Positions 1 to 11,474 of a DNA stretch of 64,000 bases are shown here, piece after piece (the stretch's first letter is position 1; each line of letters starts with the position of its first letter). The position numbers were made by a program, and so were the translations under genes. The notes below the pieces were generated by a model, which saw nothing but the letters and a program-made list of their open reading frames with translations, had not been told where the DNA came from and ran no database searches. Origin of the DNA: Thalassia testudinum (Eukaryota > Streptophyta > Magnoliopsida > Alismatales > Hydrocharitaceae); NCBI GenBank assembly GCA_037157565.1, contig JAZHRO010000039.1:42098001-42162000 (forward strand), given 5' to 3'.

Positions 1-947
1 CAAGGTTTACCGCTCCTTATAAAGGGCTTGGCGTATAGAGAGGGACGAGTTGGCGTCGTGCCAGCCTCTCCGGAGTATGGTCGGAAGGGACACCCATACC
101 TTTTGTGCGTTCGTACGGAAGGTATAGTGGTCGGCAGAGGTCGTGGGCGGGTCCCTGCAACAGAAGACGTCGCAGGGAACCCCCTTCTATTCTAGAGGAC
201 AGCAGCCCAGCCCTACGCGGTGCCATCCTCCGCACAAGGTCGTCGGAGGCATGGCATTGTGCAGAAGTGGTAGGGAGGACTGTTCTGCAAAGAATGATGA
301 AAAGTTAGGGGCCTAAATGCAAGGGTTTCAAAAGATAAGAGTTAGAAAGTAAATAAAGAGGACCAAATTGTAAAGTCGGTCAAGGAGGTCTCTTCTTAGA
401 CTCAAGTTTTTATACCAGACTAATTTGAACCTAAGAATTTTAATGGTGAATCTTAATTCTAGGTTGGACCATGTTTGACCAGCCAGTTTGCGCAAAAATC
501 CAAATTAAGTTATTAATTGGGCATGGTTCTCTTTTTAGGTAAAAATAGGTTTCTAAGGCCAAATTGAAGGTTCTAAACCCTAGAGAATATTTTCTATAAA
601 TTTTAGAGGGTTTAGTTGATTTTTATCCTACCTCGAACCTCGTGAATTGAAGTGGGTTTGTTTTAGGGTTACAGAATGTCATTTAATTCCTAGAAGTTGC
701 TATAACCCTTTTTAGATCAGATCATCCCACTTCCCTTCTTGTTAAGCTTGTTTGACCTGTGTTTAGATCCTTAATTACCATATTTGCAAATTGCATTGGT
801 GAAATTGCAATTTTACCCCTTATGATTTATTTTATTCTTAAACTCAGAATTCTCTGAGTTAAGCCTTTCTTTGGGTCTTGTAGGAGCTTTTTCTCACATA
901 TCTAGATTAGATTATGCTAGTTAGGATTCATGATGAGGTTCTCATCA
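1..947 (-). mobile_element. Family-A LTR (copy A1), inverted, cut by window edge
   Basis: Read on the minus strand this starts with the family-A terminal dyad (TGATGAGAACCTCATCA, 931-947) and follows the 5' part of the LTRs at 7746 and 13414. The stretch around 573-680 is the clear reverse complement of 8020-8110, sharing the blocks around ACCCTAGAGAATATT and ATTTTATCCT. A TATA-like TTATAAAGG lies at the left edge, so only U3 is inside the window. The immediate right flank (ACAGT) would be one TSD copy; the other copy is outside. The element sits inside the U3 of the family-B LTR that follows. Confidence 0.75.
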
Positions 948-1005
948 ACAGTCTCCCTCTTTTCCCTCTCTCTTTTCTCCTCTACCAAAACCCTAGCCGC
1001 TCCCT

Positions 1006-1014
1006 CTATATAAC
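1006..1014 (+). promoter_or_regulatory. TATA box of LTR B1
   Basis: CTATATAAC followed by a pyrimidine-rich start region; it matches the position of the minus-strand TATA-like CCTTTTAAGG in LTR B2. Confidence 0.55.
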
Positions 1015-1341
1015 CCCTCTCCCCCTTCCTCTCTTCTCCACTCCACCACCACCTTCCTTCCTCTCCACTGCAGCGAGAGGGACGAAAGAGAGAGAGAGCG
1101 CGAGAGTGAGGAGCAAGGAGGAGAGGCAGCGTGAAGAGAGAAGGGGGAGCTTGAGCTCGCGAGCTCGTGGGAGCTCGCCGAAGGACGCACGACCGGAGCG
1201 GCGCATGCTGGAGGAGCGCGTCAGGGGGGAGACGTCCCCGATACTCTATTGCAGCTGAAGCTGCAAATGAGGAGGAGAGGTCGAGGCTGCGCGCGGTGAG
1301 AGGAGCAGGAGGTCGGTCTGGTTCTGGGATTTTCCCAGAAT

Positions 1342-1730
1342 CAGACGTCTGCGTGCCATCCGGACGACTGGTTGGATGTCTGGTGACGACAGTGGACATA
1401 TGAAAGCAGAGTTTCTTGAAGGTACATTCCTTTTGCGGTTACGGCCATGCAGGCCTCATCGCAGCGCCGATCTGTTTGGTTAAAAGTAGAAGATTTTGTC
1501 TGTCGCATATAGGGATAGCTTTGAGAAGGCACGGGGCACACCCTCCCATGCATCTCAGACATCTGGATAGCTTACCAGACGACCGGAAGCACTCCCAGAC
1601 GGTTGGAGAAGAGGTCGGACATCTAGAGCTGGGTCCAGATGGTCAAGTAGGGGTTATGGATGTCTGAAGTCGACGCAAGAACCTGAGGTGAGACCTTGGT
1701 GACTTTTAAGACATCTGGACCTTGTGCCAG
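1342..1730. repeat. Decayed phased CAGACGTCTG array in LTR B1
   Basis: One intact palindrome lies at 1342. Degenerate copies start at 1556, 1576, 1596, 1616 and 1636, exactly 20 bp apart, although most have lost the palindromic bases. Further relics follow near 1710-1730. It corresponds to the array at 24475-24818 in the second copy. Confidence 0.75.
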
Positions 1731-3492
1731 ACGTCTAATTTAGGTTTACAGTCCTATTTTTGACCCGTTTAGGGTCCGTTTGAGGTCTGTTTACGTAAAC
1801 GAGATATCTGTGGTTTCCTTGTGAGTTCCTCTACATGTTAGAAATTCTTTCATACTGTTCTGAACGTTCCATTGTGGTATGTTCCTTGGCATAGGACTTC
1901 GATCTATTACGTGTTCAGGGCCTACAAAGGCACGTGAGCCTACCGTTCGAGCCCCAATACTCCCAAATTGTCTGGTAGAGTGGTTTCCCCTGTTTTAATT
2001 ATAAAATATGAATGCATATGTGAAATTGGATAACTAGAAACCTAGGATGTGGCATGAATCCTAGGACGAGAAGTACTTGCACTATTTGTATGCGTGTTTA
2101 AGATTGCAGTCATAAATGAATGAATAGAATTATAAACAACTGCCTGTAATAAATACGAGCTGCCTGTGAAATATGAAATGCCTGTGCTAGTTAAACAGTT
2201 ACCTGTGACATTACTTGTTGTATATGTTAAATTGTGGAAATACGAGCTGCATGTGTATAATATGAGAATGGAAATGTGAATGATGAAACCTGGTATGGAA
2301 TAACATGGTGAATACGAGCATGAACCCTACGGGGAATTAGGAGTAGAGCTCATGTGGATAAATGGAATGGATCTGGAAATGTGAGTGGGAAGTGTGCTGA
2401 CCCTTGAGTATGTGGTACCAAGGAGAGCGACTGTCCCCTCTTTAATATAGAGCGGAGCTAGCCGCCCTTAGGTCGGGACCCGGGGTTAGGATTGGCCACT
2501 CTACACCGACTTCTGTTTGCCCTCGCATATACTATACCGGGGAGAGCTACTAGTGTAGGGAGAGAGCTAGCCACCCTACCGGACCTGGGGTTCAGCTTGC
2601 CACCCTACACCGACTTATTAGGCCCACTGGGCAAACCAGGGTAGTCAGACGAGGGTGCGCGGACTATGGAGGGGCGAGACCCCTATTTGGTTTTGAGGGG
2701 CGAGACCCCTGTTACTGAGAGGGCTAGCCCTATACTGTTCCGTGCTATACTTTGGGCATACCTGCTAGCGGAAACGACTGACCACGTGTCAGTGCAGGGT
2801 AACTGCTCATGCACTTATCGCTCGTGCCGTAGTCACCACTACGTCTGTCCATGACCTTGGGGTAGTTGACTGGGTGTAGGATCACCACGGGGGACTCTCC
2901 CAGCCAGGAGAGCACCACATGCGCCTTCTACTCTTCGGAAAAGACTGCAATCAAGATCGTTCCCACGAGGAACATTCGAGATCAAGAAAGAGATTTGAAA
3001 GTAAACCAATGGGTAAAAGGAAATGACTAATAAAATAAAATAATTGGAGAAGATAATTTACCTGTTAGACTTTACTGCTTTAGTTAGTTGGTTACCACTC
3101 TACTCAGCGTTCGCTAACTCTATTTACTCATAACCCTTTTCACGTCCAGGAGTTGAGCAGCTCGAGCCACCGGCTGCAGAGGGTGCTGGGCCCAGTCAAG
3201 CCTAGTGGTAGTTCCTGTTTTTGTTGTACTTCCTTTTGCTAGTGAGTTTAGATTATTGTTACCGTTTCTGTTCTGTACTTTGTTCTACTTTACTATTGTG
3301 GTGGTGATATGTACTGTTAGCAGCTTCTATTTCCTTTACTGCTTGTACTCTTTTACTGTTAGTTACTTAGCATAGTGAATGTGGTTTACTTTCCTACTTT
3401 TTGGTTATTTCTTGTTGGACGACTGGGTCTTGGGATTAGTCGAGTCGAGCCGGTCTCAAGTCATGTAGGGATTCGGGAACAGGGTCGTAACA

Positions 3493-4110
3493 GGGATCAT
3501 CTACTCGATCTCCAACAGTCAGTGGGTGAGTCCAATCCAGGTTGTGCCTAAGAAGGCAGGACTCACCATGATCACGACTGAAACCGGAGAAATCGTACCA
3601 ACCCGTGTGGCGAATTCGTGGAAAGTCTGCATTGATTACAGAAGACTCGATACCTCCACAAAGAAGGATCATTTCCACTATCGTTTATTGATCAGATCCT
3701 CGAAAAACTATCAGGAAATAGATTCTTCTACTTTTTGGATGGGTACTTTGGTTACAACCAGGTGGCAATCCATCCTGAGGACTAAGAGAAGACCACTTTC
3801 ACCTGCCCCTTCGGGACGTACGCGTTTTGAAGGATGCCTTTCGGTCTCTGCAATGCACCCGCTACTTTTCAACGGTGCATGCTTGCCATATTCTCAGATA
3901 TGGTAGGTGATTATCTGTAAGTCTTCATGGATGACTTCTCAGTGTTTGGCGAATCATTTGACGATTGCCTATTGCACTTGGTCCGAATCCTCAGGCGGCG
4001 CATTGACGTGAATCTGGTTCTTTCCTAAGAAAAGAGCCATTTCATGGTGCCTAGAGGAATTGTCCTCGGGCATCTCATCTCAGAAAAAGGCATCCAAGTT
4101 GATTGAGCCA
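3493..4110 (+). pseudogene. Athila-type pol: reverse transcriptase (decayed)
   Basis: The Ty3/gypsy RT would copy the element RNA. The window opens inside the domain at a GII(Y)..SQWVSP motif, followed by VVPKK and a CIDYRRLD block in frame 1. The reading then shifts: after KDHF the expected palm continues in another frame (DGYFGYNQ, then CPFGT), and the FMDD catalytic box (3921-3950, VFMDDFSVFG) lies in a third frame. At least two frameshifts and in-frame stops (for example just before VFMDD) make it non-functional. The N-terminal half of RT, protease and gag were displaced leftwards by the LTR B1 insertion at 3492. The long post-KKXG insert (TTETGEIVPTRV) is usual in Athila/Tat RTs. Family call is by motif, not search. 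Confidence 0.9.
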
Positions 4111-4715
4111 AGGTGAATCTGATTTTCAAACTCCCTATGCCTACTTCGGTCAAGGACATCCGATCTTTCCTAGGGCACGTCGATTTTTACCGTCGATTCA
4201 TTCATAATTTCTCGAAAATCACGCGCCCCCTGACTAATCTGTTATCTAAGGATGTTTCTTTTGGAATTTCCAAGGAATGCACTCAAGCATTTGAAACCCT
4301 ACGTGATCGAGTTACCCAAGCCCTGATCCTACAGTCCCTTGATTGGTCTCAACCCTTTGAGATCATGTGCGATGCTTCTGATTTCGCTGTAAGAGCGGTA
4401 CTTGGGTAGAAAATTGACGGGAAACCCGTGGTCATCTACTACGCTAACAAGACACTTGACGAGGCTCAATGTAACTACACAGTTACTGAGAAAGAGCTGC
4501 TAATCGTAGTATTTACCCTGGAAAAGTTCAGATCATATCTTCTGGGTTCCCATGTTATCATTTACTCTGATCATACAACTGTGAGGCATCTCCTTGCAAA
4601 GAAGGATGCGAAACCTTGGTTAATCTGCTGGATCTTACTGTTACAAGAATTTGACCTCGAGATTCGTGACAAGGCGGGAAAATAGAACGTAGTAGCTGAT
4701 CACTTGTCCCGCCTT
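4111..4715 (+). pseudogene. Athila-type pol: RT connection and RNase H (decayed)
   Basis: One frame continues through the RT thumb (RSFLGHVDFYRRFI, FSKITRPL) into RNase H, which removes the RNA strand of the hybrid. RNase H acidic residues are visible in CDASD, TEKEL and YSDH, and the domain closes with a DHLSRL block near 4697-4714. Stops occur in the frame after AVLG and after DKAGK, so it cannot be read through. The order RT, RNase H, IN without a chromodomain fits the Athila/Tat group of Ty3/gypsy. Confidence 0.9.
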
Positions 4716-4879
4716 CCTTTTGATATTATCGACCCTTCTAGACCCTTTACGGAACATTTTCTGGATGAGCACCTCCTGACTATCAGTACAGGGCTTCCAT
4801 AGTTTGCTGATCTAGTAAACTACCTAGCATTACATCAGATTCCGTCCGATTGGCCAAAGGCCAAGAAGGAAAATTGCTT

Positions 4880-5990
4880 TCAGATGCCAGGTACTACTCC
4901 TGCGAAGACCTGTATCTTTTTCGCATCGGTGCTGATCAAATCATATGACGATGTGTCGTGGAAGCGAAAATTCAGGGAATCTTGTCCTTCTACCATGACC
5001 AGGCATGCAATGGACACTTCTCTGGTCATAAAATTGCAGCTAAAGTCCTCTAGTGCGGCTTTATTTGGCCCACGATTTTCAAAGACACATACAATCACTA
5101 TAAGGCATGCACTCGTTGCCAGACCTTAGGCAACATGAGCTATCGTAATTTGATGCCCTTACAGTCGATTCTTGTATGAGAAATCTTCGACGTCTGGGGG
5201 ATTGATTTTATGGGACCCTTTTCTATTTCGGACGGCTTTGAGTACATTCTACTAGTTGTTGACTACGTGTCCAAATGGATTGAAGTCATTCCGACTCGAA
5301 CCAATGATCATAAGATGGTTATCAAATTCATTCATCAGAACATCTTTTCTTGGTTCGGGATTCCACGTGCTATAATCTCTGATGGAGGGACCCATTTCAC
5401 TAATGCTTAGTTCAGGTCACTGATGACCAAATACGGGGTGTCACACTGAATCTCTACTCCTTATCACCCCCAAATTAATGGTCTAGCTGAGCTATCAAAT
5501 CGGGAGATTAAGAAAATCCTCCAGGTTACTATTCAACCTGACAGGAAAGATTGGTCATCCCGACTTCTAGGAGCTTTGTGGGCTTATAGGACAGCCCACA
5601 AAACCCAATTAGGTATGTCTCCCTTCAGATTAGTGTATGGGAAGGCATGTCACCTCCCCGTCGAATTGGAGCATAAAGCCTATTGGGTAGTACGGAACTA
5701 CAATCTCGATCTTTCTAAGGCAGGAACCCACAGAAAGCTTCAAATGAGTGAGATCGATGAATTACGCCACGACACATATGAGAACTCGCAAATTTACAAA
5801 GAACGGGTTAAAGCCTTTCACGACAAGCACATATCTAGAAAATCTTTTACCCTGGTCAAAAAGTCCTACTCTTTGATGCCAAGCTCAAACTATTCCTAGG
5901 AAAACTAGGATTAAACTGGATCGGACCTTACCTTGTCCGACGAATCTTTGGAAATGGAGCCTTCGAAATCAGTCAACTCAGCCACGATTC
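4880..5990 (+). pseudogene. Athila-type pol: integrase (decayed)
   Basis: The integrase would insert the cDNA. The zinc-binding HHCC part is recognisable around 4985-5125, ending in the CTRC pair. The catalytic core keeps all three acidic residues in context: D in VWGIDFMGP (codon 5204-5206), D in IISDGG (about 5382) and E in GLAELSNREI (about 5490). Stops break the core after FTNA and in the SH*ISTP stretch, and the C-terminal part needs a frameshift near 5850. The C-terminus (HLPVELEHKAYW, TYENSQIYKERVKAFHDK) is the characteristic Athila tail. Translation ends near 6087, just before the conserved post-pol motif. Confidence 0.9.
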
Positions 5991-6112
5991 AGAACCTTTT
6001 GTCATGAACGGTCAGAGACTCAGACCATTCATTGAACTTACCGATACAACTTTGGCTGAGACATCTTTTACCCTCCATTCTCCCTGAGCTCATTGCGCCT
6101 GGCCAATGGCGT

Positions 6113-6146
6113 TGAACTCAATGCTTAATGGGAGGCAACCCGTCAT
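6113..6146 (+). other. Conserved post-pol motif (GGGAGGCAACCC)
   Basis: AATGGGAGGCAACCCG follows the end of pol. A matching motif occurs after the protease in D2 (46810-46829) and, inverted, in D1 (36508-36525). It therefore marks the junction between coding and 3' noncoding sequence in Athila-type elements. Confidence 0.7.
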
Positions 6147-7745
6147 TTTTGAAAAACCCAAAACCTTTCTTGACATCCTATGCTAAACTCATATTGCACT
6201 TTAGGGTTCATTCATTAGAACAACCGACTCCACCTCTGGTACCCGTACCCGAGCTTGAAATCGTTCACAATAGTCATCCCAAGCTGTTCACCCACCCAAG
6301 ACTTATTCTAATGAATGATCTAAGCTGAACTTAAACCCACCTAATTTACAATGGGGACATTGCAAATCGTAGGCATGGGAGGTATGAAAGTACAAAACGT
6401 CGTGAAATCATCTCAAAAGAAAGGGTTTCATAAAAAAAAAAATTCACTTATCCCAAAAATATCAAAAAAATGAAAAAATTCTTGAAAAAGAATAAAAAAT
6501 GAGAGGAGAGAAAATTTTGAGGGCATATCAATCTTGAGAAGAAAAAGGGGAGAAGTTAAAAATGCCAAAAAGGAGCATAAGTTGAAAAGAAAAGAAAAGA
6601 AAAGAAATAGTCATTAGTAAGAAATTAAGGAATTAACTTAGTTCTAAACCATATTAAAATAAATAAATAAAAAGGCAACAAAGTGCTAATAAAACACAGA
6701 AGATATTAGTAGGAACGCTGATTTTAGGCCTCTTGGGCTATAATCCTAGGCTTAAAAATTCAAGTACCCGCTAAAATCTGGATAGTCCTCAAGATGTTGG
6801 GGAAAATGCAAAGCTTAAGTATTACGTCTAAGGTTTAGGGAGTATTCGGCCTCGTTAACTGACCTCTGGTTTGCGAGACTCAGTAACCTAAGCACCCCAA
6901 TTCACACACAGTCTGGTTCAGTGCGTTTAAGTATCAAAATCACACAAATGCATTTAAATTGTTTTGAAAAAGTCACCTAGATTAGGAGCGACCGATCAAC
7001 ATAAGTTGATTTAGACGAGTTCCTAGCAAGGAGAGGCAGGAAATTCCCCTCGAAGATATGCAATAACATATCGTCTCCTCGGTGCTTGTCTCCTAGGATA
7101 TCTACATATCCTTCCGGGGGCATGTAAGCATCATGTGCTGGTTTAGATGCCATAGGCGGTATTATCGCGAAATGTCGATTACCAGGGTCTGGATTTAGCT
7201 ATAGAACACCATGGGTGGGATTATCTCGAAATCTCGAGAGCCAGGGTTCTGGGGGTTGCCATGGGCGATGTTATCTCAAAGCATTGATTTCCAGGGACCC
7301 TTCAAGGATTGATGATGGGGACTAGGAATCCGATACAGACCATGTTGTGAAGCCAATCTGAAGCTAGAAATAAAAAGAAAAGAAAGAGAAAACTCTCCAA
7401 AAATAAAGAAAATTCCTCTGTCTCTCTCTTACAAAAATGCACTGCAAACTAAACCACGGCTAAAACATGTTACAAGCACAGGTGCTTTAACCGTGGAGTT
7501 CAACGAACCTTAGGATAGTTCCTGTGGGCCTTAAAAACCTCCGCGACAGACTTAGGCTAGAGCTGGTTAGGTTCGGATCTTGGTTAGTACTTGAGTACCT
7601 CTAGGCCTATTATCGGCATTCTGACCTAATCCACAGAAGAAAGCATGCATCACAGTTTTAAGCATCAAAGGATTTCATGGTCTAGAATCAAAGTTGATAC
7701 CTTAAAATTTTGCTAAGGGACTAGTAAAAGCTAGGCATGGGGGTA
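6147..7745 (+). other. 3' noncoding region of the Athila-A element, with PPTs
   Basis: No gene is visible. The region holds an A-rich tract (6425-6610) and a conserved module around 6352-6382 with GGGGACATTGCA followed by GGCATGGGAGG, a first purine tract. Three imperfect copies of a roughly 60-bp unit (7139-7320), each with a CGATGTTATCTC-like core and CCAGGG, come next. The actual polypurine tract AGGCATGGGGG is at 7733-7743, two bases before the LTR start. It is the minus-strand primer site for plus-strand DNA synthesis. Confidence 0.75.
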
Positions 7746-8667
7746 TGATGGGAACACCATCATAAGCCCTAACTAGCTCATTTTGACCTAATGAAGAGAA
7801 TAAATGCTCCTACATTACCAACTGAAGGTTATAATTCACTTCATAACCTTTCTGAGAGAAACATAAGAAACTAGGGGTAAAACTACAATTTTACCAATGT
7901 AGTACAACCATGGGTTTTCTCAAGGGCTAAACAAAGGTAAAATGGTCTTAATAAGATAACAAGTGGGTTGGATTTGACATAAAAGGGTTTGTGTGTGTTC
8001 TGTGAATTAAACGACTTTTGAAACCCTAAAAACAGACCCACTTGATTAACCAAGGTTCTGGTCAGGATAAAATTCACTTAAATCCTCTAAAAATCATATA
8101 AAAATATTCTCTAGGGTTTAGTACCTTCAATTTGGCCATTAAAACCCATCTTGACTTAGAATGGGGTCCTAGATAGATATTTGCCCTAAGTTAGGTTTTT
8201 GCATAAATTTCCCAGTCAAACGTGGTAAAACCTAAAATCCAACTTCACCATTGGATTCCTTAGGTCCAAATTAGGTTTGTACCAAAATTTAGACCTAAGA
8301 TGAGTTTGCCTTAACCTAGTTTGCAAAATGGTCTAGTCTAATTACATTTCTACCCCTAACTTTCAAAAACCCTTGCAAACAGTCCCCTAGCTTTCTCGTC
8401 GTCTTAACAAGTAGGTCCCTCCGCCATTATCACGGAGGAAAACTACTCCGGAGACCTTTGACAGGGCAAATCTCCTTGATTGCTTGGAGGATCTCCAAAA
8501 TTGGAAGGGAGATCCTTTAAGAAATTCTCTCTCGTCTGAACCCATTGATGAGCTTCGATTCCTTCCCAATCTCTCATGCGAATGCATGAGAGAATTGGGT
8601 ATCCTAACAACCTCCCATCTCCGGCGACATTCCAAGCTTCCCAATCCCTAACCGACCTTCAGAGACC

Positions 8668-8675
8668 TATTTAAG
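8668..8675 (+). promoter_or_regulatory. TATA box of LTR A2
   Basis: TATTTAAG, 922 bp from the LTR start; the aligned A6 copy has TATTTAAAG at the same place. Confidence 0.55.
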
Positions 8676-9867
8676 GGAGCCCAGACCTCCCCGACTCCTT
8701 CACGCCCGATTTCGACCGTGAATACCTGAAATTCCTCTCTTCCCCTCACGGCCGTAGGCTCCTCGACGTCTGGTGACCTTCCCTACTCCTCCTCGTCATC
8801 CGACTACCATACCTGCAGTGGATCATCTTCCCTGACTTCGTCCACGTCTCACCGTACCAACAGGCGCTTCTCTCCCTTCGTCCTCGCCGATCCCACCTCA
8901 CCGGAGCTGTCTTCATCTCCGGCGTCGGCCATACTAGACCCGATGCCTTTGCTCACCCCCCTACATCCCTTAATGCCCTAGATAAGTCCCCGACCGCTCT
9001 ACTTTCTTTCCGCATTTATTCCACCTCAAATCGACCACTGTCACCCCTCGCACCTTCATCCCTTCCATCTCCGACCACCAACTTCGGCGAGGCCATCCCA
9101 CCTCCACAGGCCACCAAAACCCTCGCCGACAAGCTCATGAGCTCTGCCTCACTTCACTGATCCTTTCCCCTCACTCCACTCATCGCACCACTCACCCAAA
9201 CACCTCCCCGAACACACCCACTCACTTACACACAGTGTGCCCTAGGCACTCACTCGCAGGCACCCATGAGCCACACCAACACCTCCAGCACATCCGTCGT
9301 GCTCCGGCGAACCTTCCTGAACAATTTGACGTGGCCGCGAGTCCGTTCTTGTGATTTCAGGTAGCAGGCCCCATCCGCCATTGCTGCCAAGCTTCGATGA
9401 AGCTTGCAACTGCTCCAGGCCTTGCTGCTCCAGGTGCTGTTGTCCCAGGTTGCGCGAAAGTTGCCTGTGCACGCATTCAGGCCCTCAGTTGGAGTCGAAT
9501 GCCTCTGTAGCCTCGCTAATTGAGAGAGCCACTCCCTGCTGCAGACGCGCGGAAGATAGGTGGGACATTTAGTCCCACCTCGGAAGTGAAATAGCGCCCG
9601 CACTCAGATAAATTGTAAAAGTGAAAGAGGCTGTTCACCTCTACGACACGCCCCTGCAAACCTAGCCTGACCTGACCCAACCTGCACTCCTCACCCACTA
9701 CCGCACGCCGGTGGACCTAGACCCGGGTACGCACCCGACCCGATTACCCGAATTCCTGTGTGGCTCTGGGAGAGCGAATCCTAAGAGAGAAAGTAAGGAG
9801 AGTTGCGCGGGTAGGGGTAGGGTTTTGCTATAGGGTTCTCCGACCGACTCTTGTCGCAGTCTGAAGA

Positions 9868-10140
9868 AGAAGAGGAAGCCAGAGGAAAATGCAGAAAGAA
9901 GAAGGAGGAAGAAGGAGAAGCAAAGGCAGAAGACAAAGAAAGCTAAAGAGAGAGAAGGATCGCAGAAGAAAAGAAGAGAAGGAAGAGAAGGACTTTAGAG
10001 AAGGAAGTCAAGGCAGAGAAAGAAGAAGAAGAAGCCAGAAGCTGAAGAAGAAAAGGACCTCAGAGAAAGGCAACAGTAGAGACAGAGAAGAAGAAAAGAA
10101 GAAGAAGAAGCAAAGAAGAAGAAATCAGACACTTGAAGTC
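9868..10140 (+). repeat. Purine-only-like tract in LTR A2
   Basis: About 270 bp of nearly pure A/G, dominated by GAAGAAG, AGAGAA and AAGCCAGA units. It gives a Lys/Glu/Arg-rich open frame that is composition-driven, not a gene. The same tract recurs in LTR A6. Confidence 0.8.
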
Positions 10141-10452
10141 GTATGATTCCTTCATCAGATGATAAAACATTAGCTTACATTGCATATTCGTATAATGATT
10201 TCCTTGGTGATATTGTAGGAGTATTTGGTGATCTACATCACCATTTTACTCCCATATTTTGGTACGCTGATACTGATATTATTGCATACTCTTTTAATTC
10301 TAAATTGTGATCTTGATTTCTAAATACCAATTTGCTCCCAGTGTTCGACCTCCGAAATCTTTTTGAGTAATAAAATTGTATTTGTTTTGAACGCTATTTC
10401 GGTTGTACTACAATGCAAACACTTTTTAAACCCCGATTTAGCGTGATTAACA

Positions 10453-11474
10453 AGCGATGGATGAATGGGGTGAAGAAGCTCCAATGGTGCTTCAATGGCG
10501 CATGAAGAGGAAGAGGAGGAGGAGGGATCTCACGCTAATTTTTGCATGGTGTGCATCAGTGGAGCACGACCAAGTTTTATAGATGGTTAGCCATGAGGAT
10601 TGAGGTGGATTTGCGACCTTCCTAAAGTTGAAAACCACGTGATTTCGTGACATCTTTAATTGCGGATTGAAAGCTCCATAGATGGAAGAATTTCTTGGGA
10701 ATTGCGTTAAAAGATTCACCTTTGAATGAGGAATCATCCCTCCAAATTTGGGGAAGTTTCGAGAGAATTGCACACAATCCTCCTCCAAAGTCGTGACGAG
10801 GAGCACCAAACGCAAGCTCTGCTTGCTACTGGAGGTTGAAGATGGTAGCCAAGGACCAAAAAGATAGAGTTCTGATGTCAGTGAAGGACCAAAAGAAAAG
10901 AAATTCAAAAATTGAGGACCATTATACAAAGTAGGTGAAGATGAAGTTCAAATAGTCTCAACATTTTACGGTAACCTAATTTAGAATTAAGGAATCTAAT
11001 GGTGACATCAATTTTGGCTTTTAATGAAGTTTGATTGGTCAATTTGCATTTTAACCTAAAATATAATAAATGTTAAAATTGATCTTTGACTTAAGTCAAG
11101 TTAGGCTCTTTTTATAAAATTGAGTATTCTAAATCTCAAGGAATATGTTTCAATGATTTTAAAAAGGTTTATATTACATTTATTTCAATTAGAACCCTTT
11201 GAGTTTAAGTGGTGCTGAAATTAGAATTTTTTTAATTATGAATTGGCTCTTATTTCATAAAAATCCTAAATAAATCAATTAAGTATAGGTTGACCCCTTA
11301 GTTAATCTGCACTTGTATTTCTCTATTAAAATAATAGAATTAACCAATTTTAAAGTAATTCCTCTTTATTCAATCATAATTGAATTATACCTTTTTAATA
11401 GTTTAATTAAGTGAATTTGGCTTTAGAAATTAGTTAATCTGAGCTAAATATAAAGGATGATGGTGTTACCATCA
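10453..11474 (-). mobile_element. Inverted A-type LTR fragment (copy A5): U3 plus promoter
   Basis: On the minus strand it begins TGATGGTAACACCATCA (11474) and resembles the 5' third of the A-type solo LTR at 39720-42356. A minus-strand TATA (CTATAAAA, 10575-10582) lies about 895 bp from the start, as in the other copies. It stops at 10452, where Athila-A ends, so the remainder probably lies left of the window. The right flank ACTAG would be its TSD. Confidence 0.65.

Larger units (their letters stand above)
948..3492 (+). mobile_element. Family-B LTR (copy B1), 5' end outside window
   Basis: Sense orientation is +. It ends GGTCGTAACA at 3492, directly against RT coding sequence at 3493, so it was inserted into a pol gene. 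Segments at 2400-2600, 2850-2990, 3130-3190 and 3417-3492 are reverse complements, in the same order, of the solo LTR at 22693-25396. The U3 start is missing because LTR A1 was inserted at 947. It holds a TATA box (1006-1014), a GC-rich transcribed part (1080-1330), a decayed CAGACGTCTG array and a U5 rich in GGCGAGACCCC-type segments. No coding potential. The GTCGTAACA end is typical of Ty3/gypsy chromovirus LTRs, but that lineage call is an inference. Confidence 0.75.
7746..10452 (+). mobile_element. 3' LTR of the Athila-A element (copy A2)
   Basis: Starts TGATGGGAACACCATCA directly after the PPT and ends ATTAACA at 10452 (2707 bp, TG...CA). It aligns along its length with the solo LTR 13414-16215: terminal dyad, U3, TATA at a similar distance (922 vs 916 bp), a GACTCTGGGAGAGC-like block, a purine-rich transcribed tract and the U5 motif TTGCTCCCAGTGTTCGACC (10330). 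Short ORFs in it have no family resemblance. The right flank AGCGA would be the TSD; the left copy lies outside the window. Its right neighbour is the rest of an inverted A-type LTR into which the element seems to have been inserted. Confidence 0.8.

Noticed and set aside
9889..10146. Lys/Glu/Arg-rich ORF as a nuclear protein gene
   Set aside because: Encoded by a purine-only tract inside an LTR; the paralogous LTR has the same tract with a different frame and length.
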